Below, in pieces: positions 12,272 to 21,201 of a DNA stretch of 64,000 bases (its first letter is position 1; each line of letters opens with the position of its first letter). The stretch is from Sternotherus odoratus (Eukaryota > Chordata > Testudines > Kinosternidae). The position numbers and the translations under genes are program-made. Below the pieces are notes generated by a model. The model saw only the letters and a program-made list of their open reading frames with translations, was not told the origin of the DNA and searched no databases. Location: NCBI GenBank assembly GCA_032164245.1, contig JAVMKO010000001.1:12437603-12501602 (forward strand), read 5' to 3'.

Positions 12272-15166
12272 TCATCTCGGAGGAGGGTGAGGAGTACTAT
12301 GAGTACCTGCTGACAGGATTGCTTGTCCCACAGCTGCGTCCTCCATTGACTGCTGCACGATGGCGTAGTGCGAAGTGAAGGTATGCACCGAAGACCACGT
12401 CGCTGCTCTACAGATGTCGGCGATCGGGACATGTGCCAGGAACGCTGTGGACGCGGCCTGGGCTCTAGTGGAATGCGCCGTCAGAGCTGGCGGAGTAGCG
12501 TCCGAGAGGCTATAAGACAATTTAATGCAAGACGTAATCCAGGCCGAAAGGCGCTGGGTAGAGATTGGTGACCCTTTCATTCTTTCTGCCACTGAAATAA
12601 AAAGTTGTGGAGATTTACGAAAACACTTGGTTCTCTCTATGTAAAAGGCTAATGCCCTCTTTACATCCAATGAATGAAGCATTCTTTCCCTGTTATCCGC
12701 ATGGGGTTTGGGAAAAAACACCGGTAAGAACACTTCCTGGTTCAAATGAAAGGGTGAGACTACCTTGGGCAGAAAGGCCGGGTGTGGGCGCAACTGAACC
12801 TTATCTCTATGGAAGATCGTGTAGGGCGGTTCAGAAGTGAACGCCCTAATCTCAGAGACTCTTCGTGCCGAAGTAATTGCCACTAAGAACGCGGTCTTCC
12901 ATGAGAGGTAGGACAGAGGGCAGGAAGACATGGGCTCGAACGGGGGCTTCATTAGGGCCGTCAGAACCAGATTGAGATCCCATGGGGGGGTTGGTTGACG
13001 TATGTGCGGATACAGCCTCTCCAAACCTTTAAGAAACCTGTTAACCAGAGGGTTACTAAAGACCGAAATATCATCGGCGCCCGGGTGGAACGCCGAAATA
13101 GCAGCCAAGTGTACCTTGACCGTGGAGAGCGCTAATCCTTGTTGTTTCAGCTCAAGGAGGTAGTCAAGGATGGTAGGGATTGGACAAGACAGGGGGTCCC
13201 CCCCCTTGTTCTGAACCCACATTGAGAAGCGCTTCCATTTGGCAGTATAGGTTCCCCTCGTGGAAGGTTTTCTGCTACCCAGGAGGACTTCCCTGACTGA
13301 ATCTGAGCACTGAAGCTCTGCTGGTTTCAACCACGGATATACCACACCGTGAGGTGGAGGGACTGTAGGTTGGGATGTAGCATCCTCCCGTGGTCTTGGG
13401 AGATCAGTGTTGGCGACAGGGGAAGTGTTATTGGTGTCGCCACACAAAGAGACAACAGGGTCGAGTACCAGTGCTGCCGAGGCCAGGCTGGCGCCACCAG
13501 TATAAGCGACGCTTTGTCCTGACGGGCCTTCGCCAGTACCTTGTGAACCAGGGGAAACGGGGGAAATGCATAAAGCAGGCCCCCCGTCCACAGAATGTGA
13601 AATGCGTCCCCTTCGGACCCCGGGCTGAGGTTGAGGAGGGAGCAAAACCTGTGGCACTTCCTGTTGGCCCTTGTGGCGAACAGGTCGAGATGGGGAAACC
13701 CCCACCTTTGGAAAATCGAGTGGGCCACATCGGGTCTGAGGGACCACTCGTGGCCCCGGAAGGAGCGGCTCAGGGAGTCCGCCAGCACATTCTGGTCTCC
13801 TGGAAGGTAAGCCGCTGTGAGGGAGATCCCCCTGGGGATGCAGAAATCCCAAAGGGCGAGGGCTTCCTTGCACAGGGGAGAGGAGCGAGCACCACCCTGT
13901 TTGTTTATATAGAACATCGCGGCCGTATTGTCTGTTAGGACCGTGATGTTCTTGCCCTTCAGGTCCAACTGAAAGGTCTGGCATGCCAGGCGAACTGCTC
14001 TGAGCTCTCGTACGTTTATGTGGAGAGACAACTCCTCCTGAGACCAGAGGCCCTGTGTCGTGTTCTTTTCTAGATGCGCCCCCCAACCGAGAGCCGACGC
14101 GTCTGTTACCAGCGTCGCAGATGGTTGGGGTTTGTGAAAGGGCACCCCACCGTTCAGAGATGTGGGTTGGAGCCACCAGAGAAGTGATTGTCTTACCTTT
14201 ACTGGAAGAGTCACGACCAGGTCGAGGGGGTCCCTGCGTTGGTTGTACACCTTCGCGAACCAGGCTTGCAGAGGGCGTAGCCGTAGCCTCGCGAACGGCA
14301 CCACGTAGGTGCATGCCGCCATGTGGCCCATTAGGACCATGCAGTTTCTTGCCGTGGTCATGGGGCCCCGAAGTAGCGGGGAAATAATGTCCGCTAAAGC
14401 CTTGGCTCGAGATGGAGGTAGGAAGGCTCTTGCACATCGAGAGTCCAGTATTACGCCAATAAACTCTATCCTCTGCGTAGGAATGAGAGTTGACTTTGGT
14501 ATATTGAGGATAAGGCCCAGCTTTAGGAAGATGGCCTTGATGAACGTGATTTGTCTTAGGAGCAGGTGCCTCGACTTTGCTCTGATGAGCCAATCGTCCA
14601 GGTAAGGGTACACATGGATGCCGTTCCGTCTGAGGAACGCTGCGACTACCGCCATGCATTTCGTGAATACCCTTGGTGCTGACGAAAGGCCGAACGGAAG
14701 GACCGTGAATTGGTAATGTCGGGAGCCTATCGCGAACCTCAGGAATCGCCTGTGGCTCGGGATGATGGAGATGTGAAAGTAAGCGTCCTTTAAGTCGAGG
14801 GCGGCGAACCAGTCCCCTTGATCCATAGCAGGAATTATGACGGCTAAGGAGAGCATGCGAAACTTCAACTTCTTTATGTAGGAGTTGAGGCCTCGCAAGT
14901 CCAGGATGGGCCGGAGCCCTCCTTTGGCCTTCGGGATAAGGAAATAACGGGAATAGTAACCCTTGCCCCGAAATTCTTGAGGAACCTCCTCTATGGCACC
15001 CAAAGACAAGAGGGTATGGACCTCCTGATCTAGGAGTTGCTCGTGAGATGGGTCCCTGAAGAGGGACGGGCACGGGGGGTGGGTGGGAGGGAGAACAGAG
15101 AACTGGATAGAATATCCCACTTCTACCAGGCTGAGAACCCACTTGTCCGAGGTGATAGAGGACCAT
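12272..15166 (-). CDS. Tyrosine recombinase ORF of DIRS copy 1
   Basis: A 964-codon frame whose last ~340 residues are the recombinase; they begin near ETVSDSV-type sequence before SRKPSTRGTY, the N-terminal DNA-binding part. Catalytic residues visible in order are the first Arg in SARRVSEIRAF, the HSTR box (H-x-x-R), and the Tyr in FTSHYAI near the C-terminus. The enzyme would join the circular DNA intermediate to genomic DNA in the nucleus. The first ~610 residues overlap the RT/RNase H frame and are Pro/Arg/Ser-rich with no domain, so the real protein probably starts inside this frame or is made by readthrough. The frame is in register with gag, whose stop lies 85 bases upstream of this frame's first Met. 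The ICR follows immediately downstream. The start codon is not resolved. Confidence 0.85.
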   Translation of the reverse strand: MVLYHLGQVGSQPGRSGIFYPVLCSPSHPPPVPVPLQGPISRATPRSGGPYPLVFGCHRGGSSRISGQGLLFPLFPYPEGQRRAPAHPGLARPQLLHKEVEVSHALLSRHNSCYGSRGLVRRPRLKGRLLSHLHHPEPQAIPEVRDRLPTLPIHGPSVRPFVSTKGIHEMHGGSRSVPQTERHPCVPLPGRLAHQSKVEAPAPKTNHVHQGHLPKAGPYPQYTKVNSHSYAEDRVYWRNTGLSMCKSLPTSISSQGFSGHYFPATSGPHDHGKKLHGPNGPHGGMHLRGAVREATATPSASLVREGVQPTQGPPRPGRDSSSKGKTITSLVAPTHISERWGALSQTPTICDAGNRRVGSRLGGASRKEHDTGPLVSGGVVSPHKRTRAQSSSPGMPDLSVGPEGQEHHGPNRQYGRDVLYKQTGWCSLLSPVQGSPRPLGFLHPQGDLPHSGLPSRRPECAGGLPEPLLPGPRVVPQTRCGPLDFPKVGVSPSRPVRHKGQQEVPQVLLPPQPQPGVRRGRISHSVDGGPALCISPVSPGSQGTGEGPSGQSVAYTGGASLASAALVLDPVVSLCGDTNNTSPVANTDLPRPREDATSQPTVPPPHGVVYPWLKPAELQCSDSVREVLLGSRKPSTRGTYTAKWKRFSMWVQNKGGDPLSCPIPTILDYLLELKQQGLALSTVKVHLAAISAFHPGADDISVFSNPLVNRFLKGLERLYPHIRQPTPPWDLNLVLTALMKPPFEPMSSCPLSYLSWKTAFLVAITSARRVSEIRAFTSEPPYTIFHRDKVQLRPHPAFLPKVVSPFHLNQEVFLPVFFPKPHADNRERMLHSLDVKRALAFYIERTKCFRKSPQLFISVAERMKGSPISTQRLSAWITSCIKLSYSLSDATPPALTAHSTRAQAASTAFLAHVPIADICRAATWSSVHTFTSHYAIVQQSMEDAAVGQAILSAGTHSTPHPPPR

Positions 15167-15456
15167 GCCTGGTAGAAATGGGATAGACGGTTCACAAACG
15201 GGAGGGAAGCTATGGGCTCGGAGGCTGGCTCGGCGTCCCCGGGCGCAGCTTCAAAAGCTCGGCCTCGGGCCAGGAGGGTGGTTATTCCCTGGCCCCTGAG
15301 GCTGGTGAGAGGAGGGGCGATGTCGTCCTCTACTATTGCCTCTCCCGCCCCTTCGGGGTTGGTCCCTCCTATAAGGTGGTGCCTGATAGGGTCTGGCTGG
15401 CGGGGGCGGTGGAGCCCTAAAGGGTCTTCTTTGGCCCTGTGGTGTATGTAGCCCAA
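13327..15456 (-). CDS. Reverse transcriptase/RNase H polyprotein of DIRS copy 1
   Basis: A 709-codon frame. The RT domain covers roughly residues 120-350: the LIPKAKGGLRPILDLRGLN block, ALDLKDAYFHI with its first catalytic Asp, VLPFGLSSAP, and the YLDD box near residue 287. RNase H follows at about 443-564, with acidic residues in VTDASALGWG, in INVRELRAV and in VLTDNTAAM. The C-terminal ~145 residues carry LDLFATRANRKC, YAFPPFPLV and APAWPRQHWY, the conserved module that in DIRS elements is compared with Dam methylases. It would copy element RNA into DNA. The frame overlaps the end of gag by about 206 bases in a different frame and overlaps the recombinase frame for about 1.84 kb. The chosen Met is simply the first in the open frame; expression by frameshift or internal initiation is possible. 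Confidence 0.92.
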   Translation of the reverse strand: MGYIHHRAKEDPLGLHRPRQPDPIRHHLIGGTNPEGAGEAIVEDDIAPPLTSLRGQGITTLLARGRAFEAAPGDAEPASEPIASLPFVNRLSHFYQAWSSITSDKWVLSLVEVGYSIQFSVLPPTHPPCPSLFRDPSHEQLLDQEVHTLLSLGAIEEVPQEFRGKGYYSRYFLIPKAKGGLRPILDLRGLNSYIKKLKFRMLSLAVIIPAMDQGDWFAALDLKDAYFHISIIPSHRRFLRFAIGSRHYQFTVLPFGLSSAPRVFTKCMAVVAAFLRRNGIHVYPYLDDWLIRAKSRHLLLRQITFIKAIFLKLGLILNIPKSTLIPTQRIEFIGVILDSRCARAFLPPSRAKALADIISPLLRGPMTTARNCMVLMGHMAACTYVVPFARLRLRPLQAWFAKVYNQRRDPLDLVVTLPVKVRQSLLWWLQPTSLNGGVPFHKPQPSATLVTDASALGWGAHLEKNTTQGLWSQEELSLHINVRELRAVRLACQTFQLDLKGKNITVLTDNTAAMFYINKQGGARSSPLCKEALALWDFCIPRGISLTAAYLPGDQNVLADSLSRSFRGHEWSLRPDVAHSIFQRWGFPHLDLFATRANRKCHRFCSLLNLSPGSEGDAFHILWTGGLLYAFPPFPLVHKVLAKARQDKASLILVAPAWPRQHWYSTLLSLCVATPITLPLSPTLISQDHGRMLHPNLQSLHLTVWYIRG

Positions 15457-17482
15457 GGGAGCGGAGCATGGCCCTGGAGTCCTTCATGGACTGTAATTTC
15501 TTGTCCGTATCGATAGCAAATAACCCTTGCCTATCGAATGGCAAGTCCTGTATAGTTGCCTGCACAGGCGGGGGAATACCCGACACGTGTAACCAGGCCC
15601 CCCTGCGCATAGCTACTGCCGTGCCCAATTGGCGTGAGGCCGAGTCCGCTGCGTCTAATGCGGCCTGTAGGGCAGCTCTGGAGACCATCCTGCCCTCTTG
15701 CACTATGGCCTTGAAGTCATGGGCCGATTCCTGGGGTAAGGTGCCCTCAAATTTGGTCATTGTAGACCAGGTGTTATAGGCGTACCGGCCCAGGGCGGCC
15801 TGCTGATTCGCAATGCGGAGCTGTAGGGCCGCCGACGAGTATACCTTCCTACCCCAGAGGTCCAATTTCTTCGAATCGTGTGACTTTGGGGTAGGTCCTG
15901 TCTGGCCCTGACGCTCTCTGTGGTTCACTGCGTCCGCGACCATGGAGCCGGGCGGTGGGTGCGTGAACAGGTACTCGTACCCCTCCCGTGGTGCGAAGTA
16001 CCGGCGCTCCACTCCTTTAGCCGTAGGTGGAAGTGATGAGGGGGTCTGCCAGAGGGAGTCCATGGTGGACCTGACCTTGCGCATGAAGGGTAGCGCTATC
16101 TGAGGTGGTGAGTTGGATGAGAGGATGTCTACATTAGGATCTTCCTCATCCCCTTTGACTTCCTCAGGTTGGAGGTTGAGATTTTGCGCCACCCTTCTCA
16201 GCAGGTCCTGATGACCCCTAATGTCCATGGGTGGCAGGTTGTAAGAGGAGCCCGCCACTGCGTCGTCCGGGGACGATGAAGAGGAGCCAGGTTGGGGGTT
16301 CTCCATCTGAACATCCTCCCCTTGAATCTCCCTGATTGCAGACTGAGTGTCCGACGTACCAGGCAGAGGGTCAGCCACATGTTCCTCCGATTGAGGCCTA
16401 GTGATGGTGGCAGACACCGGACCTCTCGGCACCGAAGGCCAGGAGGCTACTGATGGAGGTCCCTGGGCCTGATGGTAGGTAAACGGGGTCCAAAACGGCC
16501 ATTGGGGAGGGCCTTGCTCTACCACCACGGATGGCTGCCGGTGCCGTCGATGGGAGGAGTGACGGTGCCGCGAATGGTGGTGCCGGGAACTATGGCTACG
16601 GCGGGATCTGGACCGTGACGAGGAAGCATCCGACTCCGATGAATAGTCGGACTGCGACCAGGGCGGTGCGGTGCCCTCCGGCGCTATGCCCCGTGAGTAC
16701 ATTTCAGGCTTCCCGGGAAACCTCGGTGCCTGCGGTGCGGTGGGAGCCGGTGCGGGTATCGGCGGTGCCATCGAGGTTGCCGGTGCCGCTAGAGCCAAGC
16801 TTGCCGGTACCGAAGTCACCGGTGCTGGCGGAATGATGTGCGCGACGGTGCGGGTGACCGGTGCCGGGATGGCAAACTGCGGTGCCGTGTCGACCGCGGT
16901 GCCCATGAGGTCCACCGCCGCGTCGAACGCCTCTGGGGTCGAGGGCGGTTCCAGCTCCGGCACCTCGCTTTCCCGAGAGGGCACTATCTCCGGGGAGATA
17001 GTGATAGGCTCCGGTGCCGCTATCGGTGCGCGCTCTTGACGGGGCCGTCTCACGTGCCCCGGAGCTGCTGGCACCACCGAGGGATCACCCGTGCCCTTGC
17101 GCACCGGGGAGCGCCCTCTAGATTTTTTAGAAGGGACCGGCGACTGAGACCGGTGCCTTCTAGATAAGGAGGAGGATCCGTGCCGTGGCGACCGGTGCCG
17201 AGGTGTCTTCGGGCCCTTCGGGGTCGCGGTGCCGCGCACCGACGCCGGTGCGCTGCTGGAGGCGGACGGCTCCGATGGTGGCTGGAGTGCCGACTCCATA
17301 AGGATTAACTTTAAACGGAAGTCTCTCTCCTTTTTAGTGCGCGGCTTAAAGCTCTTGCAGCTCGAGCACTTCTCGGTCTGATGGCCCTCTCCCAGGCACT
17401 TAAGGCAACGGGAGTGAGGGTCACTAATCGGCATGGGCTTGCCGCAAACTTTACAGGACTTGAACCCTGACGCCCCAGGCAT
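15251..17482 (-). CDS. gag-like protein (ORF1) of DIRS copy 1
   Basis: A 743-codon frame beginning just inside the right ITR. Residues ~9-45 form a Cys/His-rich motif (CKVCGKP, HSRCLKCLGEGH, CSSC) that looks like a zinc-binding nucleic-acid domain. The middle is Pro/Ala-rich, and an Arg/Ser/His-rich tract occupies about residues 285-325. The C-terminal half contains a more ordered region (residues ~470-680) and the tail is RGG-rich. By position and composition this is the DIRS gag-like protein that would package element RNA, but no enzymatic motif is present. Its end overlaps the start of the RT frame. The start is supported by its position right after the ITR and by the conserved Cys motif close to the N-terminus. 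Confidence 0.88.
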   Translation of the reverse strand: MPGASGFKSCKVCGKPMPISDPHSRCLKCLGEGHQTEKCSSCKSFKPRTKKERDFRLKLILMESALQPPSEPSASSSAPASVRGTATPKGPKTPRHRSPRHGSSSLSRRHRSQSPVPSKKSRGRSPVRKGTGDPSVVPAAPGHVRRPRQERAPIAAPEPITISPEIVPSRESEVPELEPPSTPEAFDAAVDLMGTAVDTAPQFAIPAPVTRTVAHIIPPAPVTSVPASLALAAPATSMAPPIPAPAPTAPQAPRFPGKPEMYSRGIAPEGTAPPWSQSDYSSESDASSSRSRSRRSHSSRHHHSRHRHSSHRRHRQPSVVVEQGPPQWPFWTPFTYHQAQGPPSVASWPSVPRGPVSATITRPQSEEHVADPLPGTSDTQSAIREIQGEDVQMENPQPGSSSSSPDDAVAGSSYNLPPMDIRGHQDLLRRVAQNLNLQPEEVKGDEEDPNVDILSSNSPPQIALPFMRKVRSTMDSLWQTPSSLPPTAKGVERRYFAPREGYEYLFTHPPPGSMVADAVNHRERQGQTGPTPKSHDSKKLDLWGRKVYSSAALQLRIANQQAALGRYAYNTWSTMTKFEGTLPQESAHDFKAIVQEGRMVSRAALQAALDAADSASRQLGTAVAMRRGAWLHVSGIPPPVQATIQDLPFDRQGLFAIDTDKKLQSMKDSRAMLRSLGLHTPQGQRRPFRAPPPPPARPYQAPPYRRDQPRRGGRGNSRGRHRPSSHQPQGPGNNHPPGPRPSF

Positions 17483-17637
17483 AACCCGGCGTCAGAGATC
17501 TAACAACTAATTAACTACTATCTAACACTAAAGAACTCGAACAATAAGAACAATTAACCTAAATACCTAACTACTAGAGAACAAGATACCGCTCTGTGAC
17601 AGAGGAGTAAGCTGTTCCAGCTACCGCCAAGGACGGA

Positions 17638-17819
17638 AAGAAGGAACTGAGCGGGGGGAGGGTCGGCAGGGGCATATATGCATGGCCATATCGGCGCCAC
17701 TCCAGGGGTCGCCCCTGCCGACCCTACGGGTACCGCTGGGGAAAAGCTTTCCGTACCGGGCATGCGCGGAACGCACACACACATATGGGAATGGACATGA
17801 GCAAGCACTCGAAGAAGAA
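17638..17819. repeat. Right inverted terminal repeat of DIRS copy 1
   Basis: Reverse complement of about 11,944-12,125. As the element is read on the minus strand this is its 5' end, so promoter activity for the element RNA is expected here, though no specific element could be identified. The outermost 39 bases (17,781-17,819) are complementary to the second half of the ICR. Confidence 0.9.
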
Positions 17820-18019
17820 GGTTTGATGCAGCTTCTCCCAGTAAAATTTTGCTTTTCTTATGTCAGTACCCCAAACAAAATAAGCTAGTAAAAGCACTTT
17901 TGCCTGTATAACTGCGTCTACACTATGACTTTTGCTGCTATAAAATGTCATAAAAATTCACATCCCTAACAAACATTATTATACTGGCAAAAGTTTATAG
18001 TGTAGACCTGGCTTAAGTT

Positions 18020-19910
18020 AAACTTAAAAAACTATTACACTTACAGCATTATAGCGCTTTTGGTTATAGCTCTACCCATATACAGCAATAGGTGTAGCGC
18101 TATAACATGTCCTGGCGTGGCCACATTTGCGGCACTTGTAGCGGCACGGGGAGTGGTGCATTATGGGCAGCCATCCCAGCATTCAGCTGGCTGCAATGTG
18201 CTTTTCAAGCGAGGGGCGTGGGGTGGTGTGTGTGTTGTGTGTATGCGGAGGGAGAGAGTGAGTGGATTTTTGGAGTGCTGAGAGTGAGTCAGCACACTGT
18301 CTTTAAAACACAAAGCCTACTAATCTTCTGCTTCTCACTCACTCACTCAGTAAACATTTACATTGTTGATTTGCCGAGTTACAGATAAGCTCTGAAAACG
18401 TACTTCCGCATTCCTCCAGCTGAGTTCAAAACAAAGGGAAGAGTGGTCAATTGACTTAAATAGAGTAGGGGCATTTCCAGAGATCACTCAAAGCGCTGTA
18501 TTGTTACTACCTGTTTACCCTGGAGTAAAGCTTATCACCTAATATGCAACAGCTGTCTCCTCAGTGGTTTCCTCATCTCAAAAAGGATATACTGGCATTA
18601 GAAAAGGTTCAGAGAAGGGCAACTAAAATGATTAGGGGTTTGGAATGGGTCCCATATGAGGAGAAATTAAAGATGCTAGGACTTTTTAGCTTGGAAAACA
18701 GGAGACCAAGGGGGGATATGATAGAGGTATATAAAATTGAGTGGTGTGGAGGATGTGAATAAGGAAAAGTTATTTACTTGTTCCCATAATAGAAGAACTA
18801 GGGGCCACCCAATGAAATTAGTGGGCAGCAGATTTAAAACAAATAAAAGGAAGTTCTTCTTCACACAGCACCAGGTCAACCTGTGGAACTCCTGGCCTGA
18901 AGAGGTTGTGAAGGCTAGGACTATAACAGGGTTTAAAAGAGAACTGGATAAATTCATGGAGGTTAAGTCCATTAATGGCTATTAGCCAGGATGGGTAAGG
19001 AATGGTGCCCCTATCTCTGTTTGTCAGAGGATGGTGATGGATGGCAGGAGAGAGATCACTTGATCATTAGCTGTTATTTTCACTCACTCCAGGGCACCTG
19101 GTATTGGCCACTGTCGGCAGACAGGATACTGGGCTAGATGGACCTTTGATCTGACCCAGTATGGCCATTCTTATGTTCTTATGTAGCTGTTAATCCACTG
19201 GCAAGGGATGATTACCAGGACCACTATAACTGTGGATTTATAGCGCTCTACGTGCCTCACCAGTCTGGAGGGGTAGTAAGGCCTTGGTTACACTGGCACT
19301 TTATAGTGCTATAAAGCCTCCAGGAGCGCTATAACTCCCTACCCGTCCACACTGGCAAGGCATGTATTGTGCTATAAATCCACAGTTATACCGCCCCTGG
19401 TAATCCTCCCTTCCTTGAGGAATAACAGCTATTGCGTATTCCCTGTAGCGTATTATCACAAGTGTAAACAGTCATTACGCTATAAGTGATCTCTGGAATA
19501 CCTCCGAGCCATTTAAGGTAACTGACGTCTCTTCGCGTTGTTTTGAACTCGGCAGGAGGAATGCGGAAGTACCTTTTCAGAGTTTCTCTCTTAACTCGGC
19601 AGATAAGCCCTGCAAATGTTTACAAAGGGAGCTGTGTGACCGAGAAACTATTAAAGCAGGCTAATTTCAAAGGAAACCACTGACAAGACTCTCAGCCCGT
19701 AGAAAATCCCCTCGCTCTCTCCCTCTGCATACACACTATACGTTCCCCCTCACCCCCCTCGTGAACGCCGCTCGCTGGGGGCGGAAGTTTTTTGGCAGCA
19801 GGAGAGTCAAAAAACAGCAGCTACACCACACGACTTTTAGCGCCATGGCTGTGGCGACGCAGCCATGACGCTAAAAGTTGTGTCATGTAGAGACAGCGTA
19901 AGACTGTCGA
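18020..19910. mobile_element. Old fold-back element split by CR1, copy 1
   Basis: The segment 18,020-18,550 and the segment 19,200-19,910 are diverged inverted copies of each other. For example AGATCACTCAAAGCGCTG and ACTTCCGCATTCCTCC on the left match, in reverse complement, AGTGATCTCTGGAATACC and GGAGGAATGCGGAAGT on the right. The words TATAGCGCT and AGCGCTATA are repeated through both arms. A plus-strand CR1 fragment sits in the former loop. This looks like a long-inverted-repeat nonautonomous DNA transposon. Confidence 0.6.
18557..19184 (+). pseudogene. CR1 LINE 3' fragment, copy 1
   Basis: The translated pieces HLKKDILALEKVQRRATKMI and REFFFTQ-like and FKRELDKFMEVKSINGY-like sequence match the C-terminus of the CR1 ORF2 at 48,098-50,704. 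The coding part is broken by a frameshift near 18,735. The 3' untranslated part ends at the octamer-like tail TTCTTATGTTCTTATG, the known 3' terminus of CR1 elements. It is 5'-truncated, as most CR1 copies are. Confidence 0.9.
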
Positions 19911-21091
19911 AGGCTGTCACAGAGATAGCACTGCATTCATTCACACTCAAAATACAACCATCACAAGTATAAGGGCTAGAAATCTTAAATTCTGCATACA
20001 TTGAGATGGCGACATGAAAAATGCTGTGATTGTTCTAACCGGGGCAGTCCAATAGCTGCTTCTGATGGTAGACCGCACAAAGATAAACAACATCTGAGCC
20101 ACATTGACGCTACAGCTTCCACTGGTGCTGAATGAGGGCTACAAAATCCGTTAGTGATGTAAATGCAGCATTGAGGTGGCCTTATGAGGCTAAAGCTGAG
20201 ACATTAGGAAAAACTATGTGACAAGACTTATGAAATTTGCCAAATATTTTGACCTATTCTGCAGAGGGAAGATTTCAAGCTGAAGGGCAGACAATCCATC
20301 ACCTTTCTTCAGTACTGAAAAATAAAGTCAACTCAGGGACATGACAGACATGCCGTTCCTACAAGTAATGTAACAGAACAAAGTATTTAATGAACAGTAA
20401 CACCTTCCATTCTTTTTTGTCCAAGAAGATGTTTTTTTCATTCAGTGCATCTTGACTCACTTAAGGGAGGAAAAAGAAGGAAGGTTTTGTATTAAACACT
20501 ATTATTCAATCACAGCTGAATAATAAATGTCTTTTTAAAGTCACCAGCCTTTCCCCTATAGTATGGGCTTGGTATTTTTAAAGTTCATAGTTCAAACAAT
20601 ATGAGTAAATGTTTTGACATGAATGCAGTTGTTTGATATCTTTGCAAATCGCTTCCTATTTATAGGTTCAGAGCTACCCAAGTCTGGTTAGAAATGTATA
20701 TTTAGCATCAAGTTCTGGGAGGCGACAGTCAAGTGTCATCTCAGATGAGTGCTTCTTGCTATCTTGCTATCTGTGAAACAATTTAAGGATGCCAGCTGTT
20801 CAAAGGAAAATGTGAGATATGTAGAGAATATTCCTCATTGAGGAGAAAGAACAGTTACTTACCTGTAACGTTGGTTCTTCGAGATGTGTTGCTCATGTCC
20901 ATTCCCATATGTGTGTGTGCGTTCCGCGCATGCCCGGTACGGAAAGCTTTTCCCCAGCGGTACCCGTAGGGTCGGCAGGGGCGACCCCTGGAGTGGCGCC
21001 GATATGGCCATGCATATATGCCCCTGCCGACCCTCCCCCCGCTCAGTTCCTTCTTGCCGGTACTCCGACAGAGGGGAGGCGGGTGGGATTC

Positions 21092-21188
21092 GGAATGGAC
21101 ATGAGCAACACATCTCGAAGAACCAACGTTACAGGTAAGTAACTGTTCTTTCTTCTTCGAGTGCTTGCTCATGTCCATTCCCATATGT
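21092..21188. promoter_or_regulatory. Internal complementary region of DIRS copy 2
   Basis: Identical to the ICR of copy 1. Bases 21,092-21,149 are complementary to the left outer end from 20,848, and bases 21,150-21,188 are complementary to the right outer end ending at 26,748. Confidence 0.88.
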
Positions 21189-21201
21189 GACTTACGAGCA
21201 G

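Larger units (their letters stand above)
11918..17819 (-). mobile_element. DIRS-type retrotransposon, copy 1, all three frames open
   Basis: This is a 5,902 bp tyrosine-recombinase retrotransposon read on the minus strand. Its order is right ITR, gag, RT/RNase H, tyrosine recombinase, internal complementary region (ICR), left ITR. What shows this directly is the inverted terminal repeats (about 11,944-12,125 against 17,638-17,819) and an ICR at 12,162-12,258 whose halves are complementary to the two outer ends. DIRS elements replicate through a circular DNA whose junction is templated by the ICR, and integrate by a tyrosine recombinase without target duplications; that is family knowledge. 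Removing the element joins ATTAGAAAA to GGTTTGATG, inside a MITE. All three coding frames lack internal stops, so this copy could be autonomous; activity is inferred, not shown. Confidence 0.95.
17820..20847. repeat. Flanking segment X, copy 1 (part of 8.93 kb tandem unit)
   Basis: A 3,028 bp stretch right of DIRS copy 1, repeated at 26,749-29,775 with only about ten substitutions and a one-base deletion that I could see. It contains the right half of a MITE (to ~18,016), a fold-back element split by a CR1 fragment (18,020-19,910), and otherwise unique sequence (19,911-20,847). No gene is supported in it. Confidence 0.9.

Noticed and set aside
12368..17167. Plus-strand frames of 60-182 codons within DIRS copy 1 (and their repeats in copy 2)
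   Set aside because: They are antisense shadows of gag, RT and recombinase frames.
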